From Haemophilus parainfluenzae (lineage in GTDB: Bacteria > Pseudomonadota > Gammaproteobacteria > Enterobacterales > Pasteurellaceae): 64,000 nt of DNA. Location of the stretch: positions 186,001 to 250,000 of the forward strand of contig NZ_CP063110.1 in NCBI RefSeq assembly GCF_014931275.1, given 5' to 3'. Positions 20,014-28,700 of this stretch are shown here, one piece after another. How positions within the stretch are numbered: the stretch's first letter is position 1; every line of letters begins with the position of its first letter. Position numbers and translations under genes: made by a program. A model generated the notes under the pieces. It was given only the letters and a program-made list of their open reading frames with translations. It had not been told where the DNA came from and made no database searches.

Positions 20014-20358
20014 ATGTTTGCAGATTGGAAAAATGATGTAGCACACGTTAAAAAATCATTCGGTGCATTAGGTAAAAAATACCCTAAAATGTTACAAGCT
20101 TATGGCGCATTAGGTGCGGCGGCGGCAGAAGGTAACGTATTAGATGCCAAAACCCGTGAATTAATTGCATTAGCCGTTGCAGTAACAACACGTTGTGAAA
20201 GCTGCATTGGCGTGCATGCTGATGAAGCAGTGAAAGCAGGTGCAACTGAAGAAGAAGTGGCAGCAGCATTAGCGATGTCTATCGCATTAAATGCAGGTGC
20301 AGCTTACACCTACTCTCTTCGTGCATTAGAAGCTTACAACGCACAAAAAGGCGAATAA
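20014..20358 (+). CDS. AhpD-like / carboxymuconolactone decarboxylase family protein
   Basis: 114-residue all-helical protein with the AhpD-type redox motif TRCESCIGVHADEAVKAG (CxxC with a following His, about residues 67-84). Family members act as alkylhydroperoxidases or peroxidase-linked disulfide reductases; the decarboxylase name is historical. A strong AAGGAG ribosome-binding site lies 8 nt upstream. Single-gene unit with its own terminator, divergent from an AraC-type regulator. Confidence 0.88.
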   Translation: MFADWKNDVAHVKKSFGALGKKYPKMLQAYGALGAAAAEGNVLDAKTRELIALAVAVTTRCESCIGVHADEAVKAGATEEEVAAALAMSIALNAGAAYTYSLRALEAYNAQKGE

Positions 20359-20384
20359 TTCGCAAGGAACTTTATGATTCTTTT

Positions 20385-20409
20385 AGCCCTCATTTGAGGG
20401 CTTTTTTTT
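20385..20409 (+). terminator. Terminator of the AhpD-like gene
   Basis: AGCCCTC/GAGGGCT seven-base stem with an ATTT loop followed by eight T. Confidence 0.95.
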
Positions 20410-20430
20410 ATCTCTAAAATTGACCGCACT

Positions 20431-21486
20431 TTAAAATAAATTCAAAGCTCTCATCTGAGCCACCACTTGCTCTACCTGAATTTCAGCCATTAAATTTTTA
20501 CCTTTTAATTTGGTCGCCCAAGGTAATTCGCTTGAAGTTTCTCCTTGTTCTTTTTGCACATTTTCTTCATATACCGATACCACATTATCCAGATTATGAT
20601 AAGGTGCGGTGCGCAATGGGTTGTGATAAGCATACAATCCAATCACTGGCGTACCTTGAGTAGTGGCGATATGAGCTGGACCAGAATCAGGCGAAATCAC
20701 CAAATTTGCTTGATGAATTAATGCGGCAAGTTGTTTTAAACTGGTTTTTCCTGAAGCATCAACTGGTTGAAAATCACAAAGTGCGGTAATTTTTTTCACC
20801 ATTTCTAATTCGCGTTTTGCCGGTGAGCTGCAAAAAATTACATTCACATTATGTTGATGAGCAATATTTGCCACTTCCGCATAACGCTCCACCAACCAAT
20901 CTTTCTCGGCTTTACTAGAGCAAGGAGAAATAATCAGATTTTTACGTGTAGGATCAATAAACTGTTTGGCATATTCTCGATCTGAATCAGAAATTGCCAA
21001 TTGCCAAGAAAGCATTTCTGCCGGTGGTACACCAAGATAATCTGCAAAAGCCATAAAACCATCTAGCACATGAGGCGTTTCAGGATCTTGAATACGACGA
21101 TTCACAAACAACCACTGCCCTTCTCGAGAACGTTTTTTGCCAAATCCAATTTTATATTTCGCTTGAATACCAAGAGAGATAATAGAAGCACGAAATGCCG
21201 TCTGCATATTCAAAAGCGCATCAAATTTATTATTTTTCAAAAACATCCATAAATTCCACACGCCTTTCCAACCGCTCTTTTTATCGTAAGGAACCAGTTC
21301 CACGCCTTCAATGCCAGAAAGCAGGCCCATTTCTGTTTTCCCCACAATCCACGTTAATTTCGTTTGTGGCCAATAACGTTGAATATGCTGCACCACAGCA
21401 AGTGCATGGCAAACATCACCCACCGCAGACAAACGCAAAATACAAAGTGATTTAGGGGGAGAGGTAAAAAGTGGAGAATGGGACAT
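20431..21486 (-). CDS. opsX: LPS heptosyltransferase I (OpsX type, GT9)
   Basis: Adds the first heptose to the phosphorylated Kdo of LPS. The 351 residues show the GT9 start SLCILRLSAVGDVCHALAV (about 13-31), the central ISPCSSKAEKDW donor-binding region, and VISPDSGPAHIATTQGTPVIGLY (about 261-283, split here as VISPDSGPAHIA and GTPVIGLY). The linked kdkA gene makes the phosphorylated Kdo acceptor, which supports OpsX over WaaC. Confidence 0.88.
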   Translation of the reverse strand: MSHSPLFTSPPKSLCILRLSAVGDVCHALAVVQHIQRYWPQTKLTWIVGKTEMGLLSGIEGVELVPYDKKSGWKGVWNLWMFLKNNKFDALLNMQTAFRASIISLGIQAKYKIGFGKKRSREGQWLFVNRRIQDPETPHVLDGFMAFADYLGVPPAEMLSWQLAISDSDREYAKQFIDPTRKNLIISPCSSKAEKDWLVERYAEVANIAHQHNVNVIFCSSPAKRELEMVKKITALCDFQPVDASGKTSLKQLAALIHQANLVISPDSGPAHIATTQGTPVIGLYAYHNPLRTAPYHNLDNVVSVYEENVQKEQGETSSELPWATKLKGKNLMAEIQVEQVVAQMRALNLF

Positions 21487-21543
21487 TTGAATTCCTCGCG
21501 CATTTAATTTCCGTCTATTAACCCAAAATAATTTAATGAAAAC

Positions 21544-21575
21544 AAAGGGCGAATTTATTTAATTCGCCCTTTTAT
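21544..21575. terminator. Terminator between small MORN-like gene and opsX
   Basis: GGGCGAATT/AATTCGCCC nine-base stem with a TATTT loop and flanking A/T runs, 12 bp after the stop of the small secreted protein. Confidence 0.9.
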
Positions 21576-21587
21576 TTATCTAGATTG

Positions 21588-21896
21588 CTACTTTTTAGGA
21601 CCTAATCCTTCCGCAACAATATGCCCGTTCACATAGTGCTTAGTAAAGATAACGTTACCATCTTTATCAAAATATTTCCACATTCCTTTCTCTACGCCAT
21701 TTTTTAATTCGCCTTGCGAGATAAGTGTTCCTGATTCATCATAATATTTAGTCGTTTTGACGCCATTTATTTCAACCACCTCCGATTTTATATTACCGTT
21801 AGGATGAAAAGTCTGATTCTCTATTGTTGAACGAATATACGCCGTAGCTGAACCAATACAAAAAAGTGCTAAAACAGTAAATAGAGGTTTTTTCAT
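21588..21896 (-). CDS. Small secreted protein with MORN/YwqK-like repeats
   Basis: I place the start at the ATG of MKKPLFTVLALF (21896), which has GAGGA 8 nt upstream and gives a clean signal peptide, rather than at an upstream codon. The mature part has repeated GxxxxYYDxxGxLxxxGxxKNGxxxGxWKYFxxxG units (YYDESGTLISQGELKNG, GMWKYFDKDGNVIF), as in YwqK-like/MORN proteins. Function unknown. Single-gene unit on the far side of a perfect CRP-type site from kdkA. Confidence 0.7.
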   Translation of the reverse strand: MKKPLFTVLALFCIGSATAYIRSTIENQTFHPNGNIKSEVVEINGVKTTKYYDESGTLISQGELKNGVEKGMWKYFDKDGNVIFTKHYVNGHIVAEGLGPKK

Positions 21897-22083
21897 AGCT
21901 AATTTCCTCATATTAAATAGAGAGTCATCAAAATAATTTCTGGAAAAAGTGTAACCTAACAACATAAATATGTAAAGTAGTGCTTTTCACTTCTATTCAT
22001 TTTATAACATAAAATCACACTGCAAGCGGTAACATTCTGCGAAAATTTTACGAATTAACAAAATACAGATATCTCACTACTGA

Positions 22084-22099
22084 TGTGATCTGCTTCACA
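22084..22099. promoter_or_regulatory. Perfect CRP-type operator
   Basis: TGTGA-TCTGCT-TCACA matches both CRP half-sites exactly with the correct six-base spacer. It lies between divergent genes, 97 bp before kdkA and 188 bp before the small MORN-like gene. A TTGACA follows at 22103-22108. It is the CRP-N type (TGTGA), not the TGCGA form used by Sxy-dependent competence genes. Confidence 0.75.
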
Positions 22100-22175
22100 A
22101 CTTTGACATAAAATAAGATGAAAAGCTTGTAATGCTAGAAAATCAGCGTATTTAAAGTAGAATGAGGGCATTTTC

Positions 22176-22181
22176 TATAAT
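22176..22181 (+). promoter_or_regulatory. kdkA -10 box
   Basis: TATAAT 14 bp before the kdkA ATG, giving a predicted leader of only about eight bases. No clear -35 at standard spacing and no Shine-Dalgarno before the ATG. Confidence 0.45.
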
Positions 22182-22195
22182 TCGGTTCAACTAAA

Positions 22196-22921
22196 ATGCT
22201 TGAATTCCAACAAGATAATCAATTCTTTCTTTTTAATCTCACGGAAAAACCAACAGAGCCCGCTTCATTTTTTGAATCGGCTTTTTGGGAAAAACAACAA
22301 CGTATTACCGGTTCAGCCAAAGGACGCGGCACAACCTACTTCCTGAATACAAAAGATCTGTTTGGTGTAAACTCTGCCCTTCGTCATTATTATCGCGGTG
22401 GTTTATGGGGCAAATTCAACAAAGATCGCTATCGTTTTCAATCATTTACTGAAACACGTAGCGTGGCAGAATTTCAGCTTTTAAATCAACTCCATCAAGC
22501 AGGCGTTGCTGTGCCAAAACCGATCGCTGCGCGAGTCAAAAAAGGCAAATTAGGTATTTGCTATCAAGCGGATATCTTAATTGAAAAGATCGAAAATGCC
22601 CAAGATCTGACCACTCTTTTACAAACCCAACAATTGCCGAATGACATCTGGCAAGCTATTGGTAAATTAATTCGTCAGTTGCATGATTTGCAAATTTGTC
22701 ATACAGATCTTAACGCCCATAATATTCTCGTTCAACAACTCGAAAATGAACAAAAATGTTGGCTTATTGATTTCGATAAGTGCGGTCAAAAATCAGGAGA
22801 TTCTTGGAAACAAGGCAACTTGGAAAGATTGCACCGCTCTTTTGTCAAAGAAGTCGGCAGAATGAATATTCAATTCAATGAAGAAAATTGGGCTGAATTA
22901 TTGAAAGGATATAACGCCTAA
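22196..22921 (+). CDS. kdkA: 3-deoxy-D-manno-octulosonic acid (Kdo) kinase
   Basis: Phosphorylates the single Kdo on lipid A, a feature of Haemophilus LPS. The 241-residue protein has a small-kinase fold with GSAKGRGTTYFL near the N-terminus, LRHYYRGGLWGK (about 61-72), the catalytic-loop HTDLNAHNIL (about 166-175) and the metal-binding IDFDK (about 188-192). It is divergent from opsX and acts just before it in the pathway. Confidence 0.93.
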   Translation: MLEFQQDNQFFLFNLTEKPTEPASFFESAFWEKQQRITGSAKGRGTTYFLNTKDLFGVNSALRHYYRGGLWGKFNKDRYRFQSFTETRSVAEFQLLNQLHQAGVAVPKPIAARVKKGKLGICYQADILIEKIENAQDLTTLLQTQQLPNDIWQAIGKLIRQLHDLQICHTDLNAHNILVQQLENEQKCWLIDFDKCGQKSGDSWKQGNLERLHRSFVKEVGRMNIQFNEENWAELLKGYNA

Positions 22922-22942
22922 AACGCATTAGAGAAAGGCAAT

Positions 22943-22965
22943 AAAAAAGACCGCCTAATGCGATC
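22943..22965 (-). terminator. tRNA-Ile2 terminator
   Basis: On the minus strand GATCGC-ATTAG-GCGGTC (one G-T pair) followed by six T, 9 bp after the tRNA 3' end. A longer inverted repeat CGCATTAG/CTAATGCG (22924-22931 and 22955-22962) overlaps it. Confidence 0.8.
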
Positions 22966-22973
22966 TCAATAAA

Positions 22974-23050
22974 TGGTCCCCCCTACCGGACTTGAACCAG
23001 TGACCAAGCGATTATGAGTCGCCTGCTCTAACCGACTGAGCTAAGGGGGG
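22974..23050 (-). tRNA. tRNA-Ile2, anticodon CAU (lysidine-modified)
   Basis: 77-nt cloverleaf with acceptor CCCCCCT/AGGGGGG, encoded CCA, D arm TTAGCTCAGTCGGTTAGAGC and T loop GGTTCAAGTCC. The anticodon loop ACTCATAATC gives CAU. The anticodon arm GGCGACTCATAATCGCTT is that of tRNA-Ile2, in which TilS converts C34 to lysidine so it reads AUA, rather than elongator or initiator Met. Confidence 0.9.
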
Positions 23051-23100
23051 AAAGTGCGGTTGATTATAGAGAAATAATCCTTTGAAGTCTATATACAAAA

Positions 23101-23133
23101 GGATGGTCGTTGGAAAATTGACCATCCTTTTTT
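23101..23133 (-). terminator. glyS terminator
   Basis: GGATGGT/ACCATCC seven-base stem with a T run on each strand, just after the glyS stop. Confidence 0.85.
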
Positions 23134-23140
23134 AGATTCA

Positions 23141-25207
23141 TTATTGCAATACCGAAATATCTGCCACTTGTAAGAACAAGCCTTGCAACGTGTTTAAAAT
23201 CGCTAAGCGGTTTTGGCGTAATGCTGGATCATCAGCATTTACCATTACGTTATCAAAGAAACTGTCTACTGGTGCACGTAAGTTCGCTAATTTATCTAAT
23301 ACCGCCGTATAATCACCTTGTGCGATAAGCGGTTGAACTTCAGCACGTAATGCAAGTACCGCTTCAGCAAGGGCTTTTTCTGCTGGCTCTACGCAAGCGG
23401 TCAAATTGATCTCGCCAATTGCAGCATCCGCTTTAGCTAAGATATTACTTACACGTTTATTTGCTGCCGCTAACGCTTCCGCTGAATCTAAAGTACGGAA
23501 GTGTGAAACCGCACGCACGCGCGCATCAAAATCAGCAGGGCGAGTTGGACGACGTGCCAATACGGCTTGAATCACATCCACTGCAATGCCTTCATCTTGA
23601 TACCATGCACGGAAACGACCGAGCATGAAGTCCACCACATCAGCAACCACGTTTTGGTTCGTGAGTTTATCACCGAAAAGTGCGGCTGATTTTTTCACTA
23701 AATCTTCTAAATCTAGTGGTAAATTTTTCTCTACGATAATACGTAACGCACCCAATGCCGCACGACGTAATGCGAAGGGGTCAGCACTGCCTTTCGGTGC
23801 TTGGCCGATTCCAAAGATACCCGTTAGGGTGTCAAATTTATCCGCTAAAGCGACCGCACTTGCCACCAACGATTTTGGTAACTCATCACCCGCAAAACGT
23901 GGCATATATTGTTCATTTAATGCGACTGCGACTTCTTCCTCTTCACCGTCATGACGAGCGTAATGCATACCCATTACACCTTGTGTATCAGTGAATTCGA
24001 ATACCATGTTGGTCATCAAGTCACATTTTGACAGTAAACCTGCACGTTTTGCTTTCGCTTCGTCTGCACCGATTTGTTTTGCAATTTCGCCTGCAAGTTG
24101 CTCAATGCGGTCTGTTTTGTCTTTTAATGTACCCAGTTGTTGTTGGAATAACACCGTTTCTAAGCGTGGTAAACGATCAACCAGTTTTTGTTTTAAGTCG
24201 GTTTTGAAGAAGAATTCCGCATCGGTTAAACGAGGGCGAACCACTTTTTCGTTCCCTTCGATGATCGCGGTTGGATCTTCTGGGTTGATGTTAGATACAA
24301 AGATAAAGTGCGGTAATAATTTGCCCTCTTTGTCATAAATCGGGAAATATTTTTGGTCGCCTTTCATGGTGTAAACCAAGGCTTCCGCAGGCACGGCTAA
24401 GAAGCGCTCTTCGAATTTCGCCGTTAATACATTTGGATATTCCACCAACGAAGTCACTTCTTCAAGCAAGCTTTCTTCAATGTCAGCCACGCCGCCAAGT
24501 GCGGTCGCTTTTGCTTGAGATTTTGCCAAAATTTCTGCTTTACGTTCGTTGAAATCTGCGACTACAGAACCTTTTTCACGTAATAATTGCGGATATTGGT
24601 CAGCATGTTGAATTTCAAATTCTTTCTCGCCTAAGAAACGGTGACCGCGAATAGTGCGAGCACTTGCCACACCTAAAATTTCGCCTTCGATTAACTCATC
24701 ACCTAACAACATAGTTACCGTGTGAACCGGACGGATAAATTGCACGGTTTTGTCTGCCCAACGCATTGGTTTTGGAATTGGCAATTTCGCCAACGCATTG
24801 GCCACAATGGCGTTAAGTAAGTTTTTGGTCGGCTGACCTTCAATTTTTGCACGATGAACAAGCCATTCACCTTTATCAGTTGCAATGCGTTCTGCTTGTT
24901 CCACAGTAATACCACAACCACGCGCCCAGCCTTCTGCCGCTTTAGTTGGTTTACCTTCCGCATCAAACGCAGCTGATACTGCAGGTCCGCGTTTTTCAAT
25001 TTCTTTGCTCGGTTGTTGTGTGGCTAAGTTCAACACTTTCACCGCTAAACGACGTGGCGCCGCAAACCATTCGATTTTTTCGAAGGTTAAACCTGCTTGG
25101 TTCAATTCCGCCTCAACGTTATCCGCAAAAGAGGTCGCTAATGTTTTGAGAGCTTTTGGTGGCAGCTCTTCCGTGCCGATTTCTACTAGGAAGTTTTGGG
25201 TTGTCAT
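23141..25207 (-). CDS. glyS: Glycyl-tRNA synthetase beta subunit
   Basis: Beta chain of the alpha2-beta2 glycine-tRNA ligase. 688 residues from [20 protein letters not shown], the normal family start. An upstream in-frame GTG would add eight residues and is less likely. It contains the HD-like motif region [13 protein letters not shown] and the C-terminal anticodon-binding domain ([19 protein letters not shown]). glyQ is usually directly upstream, but here it is about 4.2 kb away with accessory genes between. Confidence 0.97.
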   Translation of the reverse strand: MTTQNFLVEIGTEELPPKALKTLATSFADNVEAELNQAGLTFEKIEWFAAPRRLAVKVLNLATQQPSKEIEKRGPAVSAAFDAEGKPTKAAEGWARGCGITVEQAERIATDKGEWLVHRAKIEGQPTKNLLNAIVANALAKLPIPKPMRWADKTVQFIRPVHTVTMLLGDELIEGEILGVASARTIRGHRFLGEKEFEIQHADQYPQLLREKGSVVADFNERKAEILAKSQAKATALGGVADIEESLLEEVTSLVEYPNVLTAKFEERFLAVPAEALVYTMKGDQKYFPIYDKEGKLLPHFIFVSNINPEDPTAIIEGNEKVVRPRLTDAEFFFKTDLKQKLVDRLPRLETVLFQQQLGTLKDKTDRIEQLAGEIAKQIGADEAKAKRAGLLSKCDLMTNMVFEFTDTQGVMGMHYARHDGEEEEVAVALNEQYMPRFAGDELPKSLVASAVALADKFDTLTGIFGIGQAPKGSADPFALRRAALGALRIIVEKNLPLDLEDLVKKSAALFGDKLTNQNVVADVVDFMLGRFRAWYQDEGIAVDVIQAVLARRPTRPADFDARVRAVSHFRTLDSAEALAAANKRVSNILAKADAAIGEINLTACVEPAEKALAEAVLALRAEVQPLIAQGDYTAVLDKLANLRAPVDSFFDNVMVNADDPALRQNRLAILNTLQGLFLQVADISVLQ

Positions 25208-25253
25208 TTTGTTTTCTCTGGTAAGGTGCACCTTGGCACCATTTTATTTTAAT

Positions 25254-25724
25254 TTAATCTTTTTCAATAATAGCTTCACATTTCACTGGAAAATTAAGTG
25301 AATTTGCAATAAAACACGCGTGATGCGCATTTTCATGTAATGCCAATGCCTTAACAGCATCCGACTCACTTGAAATTATTACACGAGGTTTTAATGTTGC
25401 TGAAATAAAACGTCCTGCTTGTTCAGAACTGCCTTCATCCATAATTGCTATTGCTTCATCACGGTATTCTTGCACAAGAATGTTATTAACGGTACAAAAA
25501 TGTAAATACCATAATTTATGACAGGCAGAAATGGAGGCTAATAACATATCTTCTGGGTTCCAACGTGTTTTATCACCACGAAAAGCAGGATCAGCAGAAC
25601 CTAAAATATTAGGTTTATTCAATGCCGAAGCAATAAAATCCCGCTCATACGCGGTATAAGAAGAAGTGCCTCGCCCTGAATTTCCAACCCATTCTACGGT
25701 AGTTTGATAAGTATGTTGCTTCAT
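25254..25724 (-). CDS. OsmC-family protein
   Basis: 156 residues of the OsmC/Ohr fold. The first part contains NPEDMLLASISACHKLWYLHFC (split as NPEDMLLASISACH and KLWYLHFC, about 57-78), with the redox cysteine in SACH. The second-half helix HENAHHACFIANSLNFPV carries the second cysteine. The family reduces organic hydroperoxides with thiols. Upstream of glyS, 46 bp apart. Confidence 0.88.
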   Translation of the reverse strand: MKQHTYQTTVEWVGNSGRGTSSYTAYERDFIASALNKPNILGSADPAFRGDKTRWNPEDMLLASISACHKLWYLHFCTVNNILVQEYRDEAIAIMDEGSSEQAGRFISATLKPRVIISSESDAVKALALHENAHHACFIANSLNFPVKCEAIIEKD

Positions 25725-25744
25725 TATATTTTCTTCGTTATCAC

Positions 25745-25949
25745 TTCTGCCAAATCTCCCCTACCCCTCTTTGCTAAAGAGGGGATTGGATCTTTGCAGA
25801 GTTAAATATCTATGTTTTACTTTAACATTTTTTTGAAAGCAGATAATTTAATCTCTATTGAAATTAAAATGTGAATGAGCCAGTTACTATCAATTTACTC
25901 AAGAATTTCCCTCTTTAGCAAAGAGGGGTAGGGGAGATTTGGCAGAAGC
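25745..25949. repeat. Paired palindromic repeat A (BIME/MITE-like, about 205 bp)
   Basis: Two inverted copies of a roughly 40-bp unit bracket 125 bp of AT-rich non-coding DNA. The left arm (25745-25784) reads CTTCTGCCAAATCTCCCCTA followed by the hairpin CCCCTCTTT-GCT-AAAGAGGGG (25764-25784). The right arm (25909-25949) is its complement, running from the hairpin at 25909 to TAGGGGAGATTTGGCAGAAG. Related arms occur at 33332 and 33588. No ORF is inside and there is no obvious target-site duplication. This accounts for the 241-bp gap between the OsmC-like gene and the DUF559 remnant. Confidence 0.85.
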
Positions 25950-25965
25950 TAATCCAACCTCATAC

Positions 25966-26331
25966 TCAATCAGCCCTTACATTCTCTAAAAACAAATAAA
26001 TTTGCTCGACTACCGCTTCAATTTCACACATGACTTCATCATTGCTAAATCGCATCACCGTAAAACCAAGTGAATTTAATTCTGCATCTCGCAATGCGTC
26101 TTTTTCCTGATAATCAGGTTCATAGTGCTGACTACCGTCCAATTCGATAATCAACTTTGCTTTTGCACAATAAAAATCAACGATATAACTTAAAAGTGGC
26201 TTTTGTCGATTAAATCGAAAACCTAATAATTGATCTCGATTGATGCATTGCCATAGCTTTCTTTCCGCATCCGTTTGATCCACTCGCAATTTTTGCGAAT
26301 TCTATTTTAAGTATTTTTCATAGGGTTGCAT
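25966..26331 (-). pseudogene. DUF559 endonuclease-like gene with amber codon 10
   Basis: From the ATG at 26331 the frame reads MQPYEKYLK, then TAG (26304-26302), then continues NSQKLRVDQTDAERKLWQ to a normal stop at 25966. DUF559 (Vsr-like endonuclease fold) proteins typically carry this N-terminus without interruption, so TAG most likely replaced a glutamine codon. The rest of the domain is intact: GFRFNRQKP, VDFYCAKAKLIIELDGSQH (catalytic-type D and E), and GFTVMRFSNDEV. A TTG at 26289 could restart translation without the first 14 codons. Function of the family is unclear. Confidence 0.75.
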
Positions 26332-26336
26332 GAACG

Positions 26337-27602
26337 CTATTTCTTACCGTTCTCAATCCCTTCACTCAACACCTTTTGAAACTGCTCATAATCACAAAAA
26401 CCATATTCATCTTTTTCACAGCCCTTGAGGGTTAATGCCGTTTGGTTTGGAGGTGTCGCTAAACTTAGTGGCGTGATGTTAATCAGTTGTTCAGTGGTTT
26501 GATACACATAATCCAACTTAAATTTGAGTTTGCCACTTGGTTTGTGCTTCCACACTTCAAATAGTAACTTGCCACCTATTGGGATATTTTCTAATGAATC
26601 ATTCAATTCATAAGGCTCAACACCTAGTGCAGCAAGCAGGGCAACAATATTAGAATCGTGTCCAACTAATAAGTTAATTTTGTTTTCACTATTTAGCTGT
26701 TGCTGAATAAATGCCAATAGCGGGTATGATGCATTTTGTGCTAACGCTTCGTTATTTTTAAATAACGTGCGGTAATATTCATTTTTAATTTCGTTAATTG
26801 CACGCCATTTTTCTTGGCTATCCACACGGCCGTTTGCGATTTCTGAATCAGGCTTGCCCACATAATGCGCGAGTAATAATGCACTGACAATTTTCTTTCC
26901 GGTGCTGATAGAACCAGTAATCTTGACTGACTTGCCGTCTTTAATACTGTATTCACCGACTTTTCCACCTAAATCACACTCGCCTTTTTGTAAGCAATTT
27001 GGTGACTTTTTGTAATCAATGATTTCACTCAATAGTGCATAATTTGGCGCTAATTTTTGCTGTAAAGCGGTTAAATCAACGTTATTTTTTGCAGATTCAA
27101 TCAAGGCTTTGCTTGGATTATGCGCTTGCGTTTTAAAAATCGGATCTTTTTCTGAACCAATTTTACCGTGATGTTGCAGTTGAACATTACAGCCCGCAAA
27201 TGCACCAGAAACAATCGCTTGCCCTGTTGCAATGGTGCGTTGCACACCATTTGCATAAGCAAAAATGCCTTCGCCCGATGCACAACGTTCTGTTGTTAGT
27301 AACCCTTTATCTGCAAGCCATTGACCTAAATACTGTCCGAAATAGGTTTCTAGCACCGTCCCTTTTGCAGTGAGATAGCCAGATGGTACATTCCATTTTG
27401 CCCATTCATAAGGGGAATATTTCGCCATTTCTTGCGGATCTTTTTCCACTGGTGAACGCAATCCGTGTCGGCTGAAAATCAATACTTTCTCTAATTCATA
27501 ATCAGAACTTGAGGAAGTTTGACCATTTTCTGTTGCAAACGCACTACTTGCTAAAGCTGAGCCAAGCAAAAGTGCGGTGAATTTTAGGGTTATTTTTTTC
27601 AT
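26337..27602 (-). CDS. Periplasmic histidine acid phosphatase (AppA/Agp type)
   Basis: 421 residues with signal peptide MKKITLKFTALLLGSALASS ending AFA. The catalytic RHGLRSP (about residues 45-51) and the proton-donor GHDSN (about 317-321) are both present. Such enzymes release phosphate from phytate, glucose-1-phosphate or other esters in the periplasm. Eight or so cysteines suggest disulfides. Fifth gene of a same-strand run starting at glyQ; substrate not assignable. Confidence 0.88.
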   Translation of the reverse strand: MKKITLKFTALLLGSALASSAFATENGQTSSSSDYELEKVLIFSRHGLRSPVEKDPQEMAKYSPYEWAKWNVPSGYLTAKGTVLETYFGQYLGQWLADKGLLTTERCASGEGIFAYANGVQRTIATGQAIVSGAFAGCNVQLQHHGKIGSEKDPIFKTQAHNPSKALIESAKNNVDLTALQQKLAPNYALLSEIIDYKKSPNCLQKGECDLGGKVGEYSIKDGKSVKITGSISTGKKIVSALLLAHYVGKPDSEIANGRVDSQEKWRAINEIKNEYYRTLFKNNEALAQNASYPLLAFIQQQLNSENKINLLVGHDSNIVALLAALGVEPYELNDSLENIPIGGKLLFEVWKHKPSGKLKFKLDYVYQTTEQLINITPLSLATPPNQTALTLKGCEKDEYGFCDYEQFQKVLSEGIENGKK

Positions 27603-27611
27603 ATTCGAGAC

Positions 27612-28058
27612 TTAATCATTTAATGTTGAAATTGAGCTATAAAAATTCAAGGCATATTTGGTGCCGTAAACTAACACCATAAATACTGCAACAATATTGA
27701 CTACCGCAAAAAAGATTAGTTGTTTACTGTTGCTCTCCACCCAGAGCATTTTAAATAATGCGAGCGTACCAATATTTTCATCAAGTTCGCTCTCTCCGCT
27801 TAGTGTTCTTAAGGTTTTCAGCATCTTGCGTACAAAAGCGACAGTATTTATTGCCATGACGCTGAGTGCAATAAATCCTGAAGCCAAACTTAAAAACAGC
27901 ACTAGCACATTATTCCACGCCCAATGTGTCCAATTCAGCTCAGAATACATAAATAACGCGAGTGATAAAAACAACACAGCGGGTGTTAAATTTCGCAAAA
28001 ACATTAAATAGTCATCACCAATTCTAAATAAAAATTGTAAAAAACTGACATTCTTCAT
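27612..28058 (-). CDS. Small integral membrane protein, unknown function
   Basis: 148 residues with three or four hydrophobic segments (about 25-40, 48-75, 113-135). No family recognised. It overlaps the upstream lipoprotein gene by one base (TAATG) and is followed 9 nt later by the acid phosphatase gene, so the three are probably cotranscribed. Confidence 0.7.
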   Translation of the reverse strand: MKNVSFLQFLFRIGDDYLMFLRNLTPAVLFLSLALFMYSELNWTHWAWNNVLVLFLSLASGFIALSVMAINTVAFVRKMLKTLRTLSGESELDENIGTLALFKMLWVESNSKQLIFFAVVNIVAVFMVLVYGTKYALNFYSSISTLND

Positions 28059-28441
28059 TACTTACGAACCTTCCAACTTGTCTTGGTTTTTATTAAACGC
28101 ACTTTACTATCTTTTGAGATATAGCCGCCTTTTACCACATCTAAAATCGTATTTTCAGGCAAATCAGACGCAAACACTTCAACCTGTTGCTTATCTTCCG
28201 AAAGAATGCCATAAACCGCTTGGGTTTTATTGGCGGGATCGTCTAGCTTAATATCTGCCACATCAAACACTTGTACACAGGCTTTTTTCAAATAAGAGTA
28301 AGACTCTCCTAAATTTTGAAAGCAACCGTGAGCATCTGATTTCCCTTTGTCCAGACACAACATTTCACCTTGAGATTGTGCATGACTACAAGCAGTCAAA
28401 ATCATCGCTGAAGTTGCAAAGGCTAAGGTTTTTTTCATCAC
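28058..28441 (-). CDS. Small lipoprotein, unknown function
   Basis: 127 residues with a lipoprotein signal MKKTLAFATSAMILTACS (lipobox LTAC). The mature part has three further cysteines and no recognised domain. The C-terminus (YISKDSKVRLIKTKTSWKVRK) is basic. It follows the glutaredoxin-like gene by one base. Confidence 0.72.
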   Translation of the reverse strand: MMKKTLAFATSAMILTACSHAQSQGEMLCLDKGKSDAHGCFQNLGESYSYLKKACVQVFDVADIKLDDPANKTQAVYGILSEDKQQVEVFASDLPENTILDVVKGGYISKDSKVRLIKTKTSWKVRK

Positions 28442-28442
28442 T

Positions 28443-28700
28443 TTAAAAAATCTCTTTTAATTTGGATTCGTCTAAAATAACACGATCATCATCTAACAAT
28501 AACGCTGGAAAGCCCGCATAGCCTTGTGCTTTTGCATCATCAAATGCGGCGTGACGATCACGCAAACGCAACCATTGTTTCAAGTTTGGAATGGAAGATA
28601 ATACTTCCACAGCCTCATAATCCACGCCTAAGCGTTTTAACTCTGCAACAAATGGCTCTGTATCTGGGCAATCTGCTGCGTAATAAAGAATGGGTTTCAT
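28443..28700 (-). CDS. Glutaredoxin-like protein with CPDT site
   Basis: 85 residues with a thioredoxin-fold pattern: KPILYYAADCPDTEPFVAEL at the N-terminus and a cis-proline region GFPALLLDDDRVI near the C-terminus. The active site is CPDT, with a single cysteine, so it would be monothiol at best. No second cysteine is present anywhere in the protein. Overlaps the upstream nitrobindin-like gene by one base. Confidence 0.75.
   Translation of the reverse strand: MKPILYYAADCPDTEPFVAELKRLGVDYEAVEVLSSIPNLKQWLRLRDRHAAFDDAKAQGYAGFPALLLDDDRVILDESKLKEIF

Noticed and set aside
25208..25231. Upstream GTG start for glyS
   Set aside because: It adds MHLTRENK before the conserved [18 protein letters not shown] and lacks a good ribosome-binding site.
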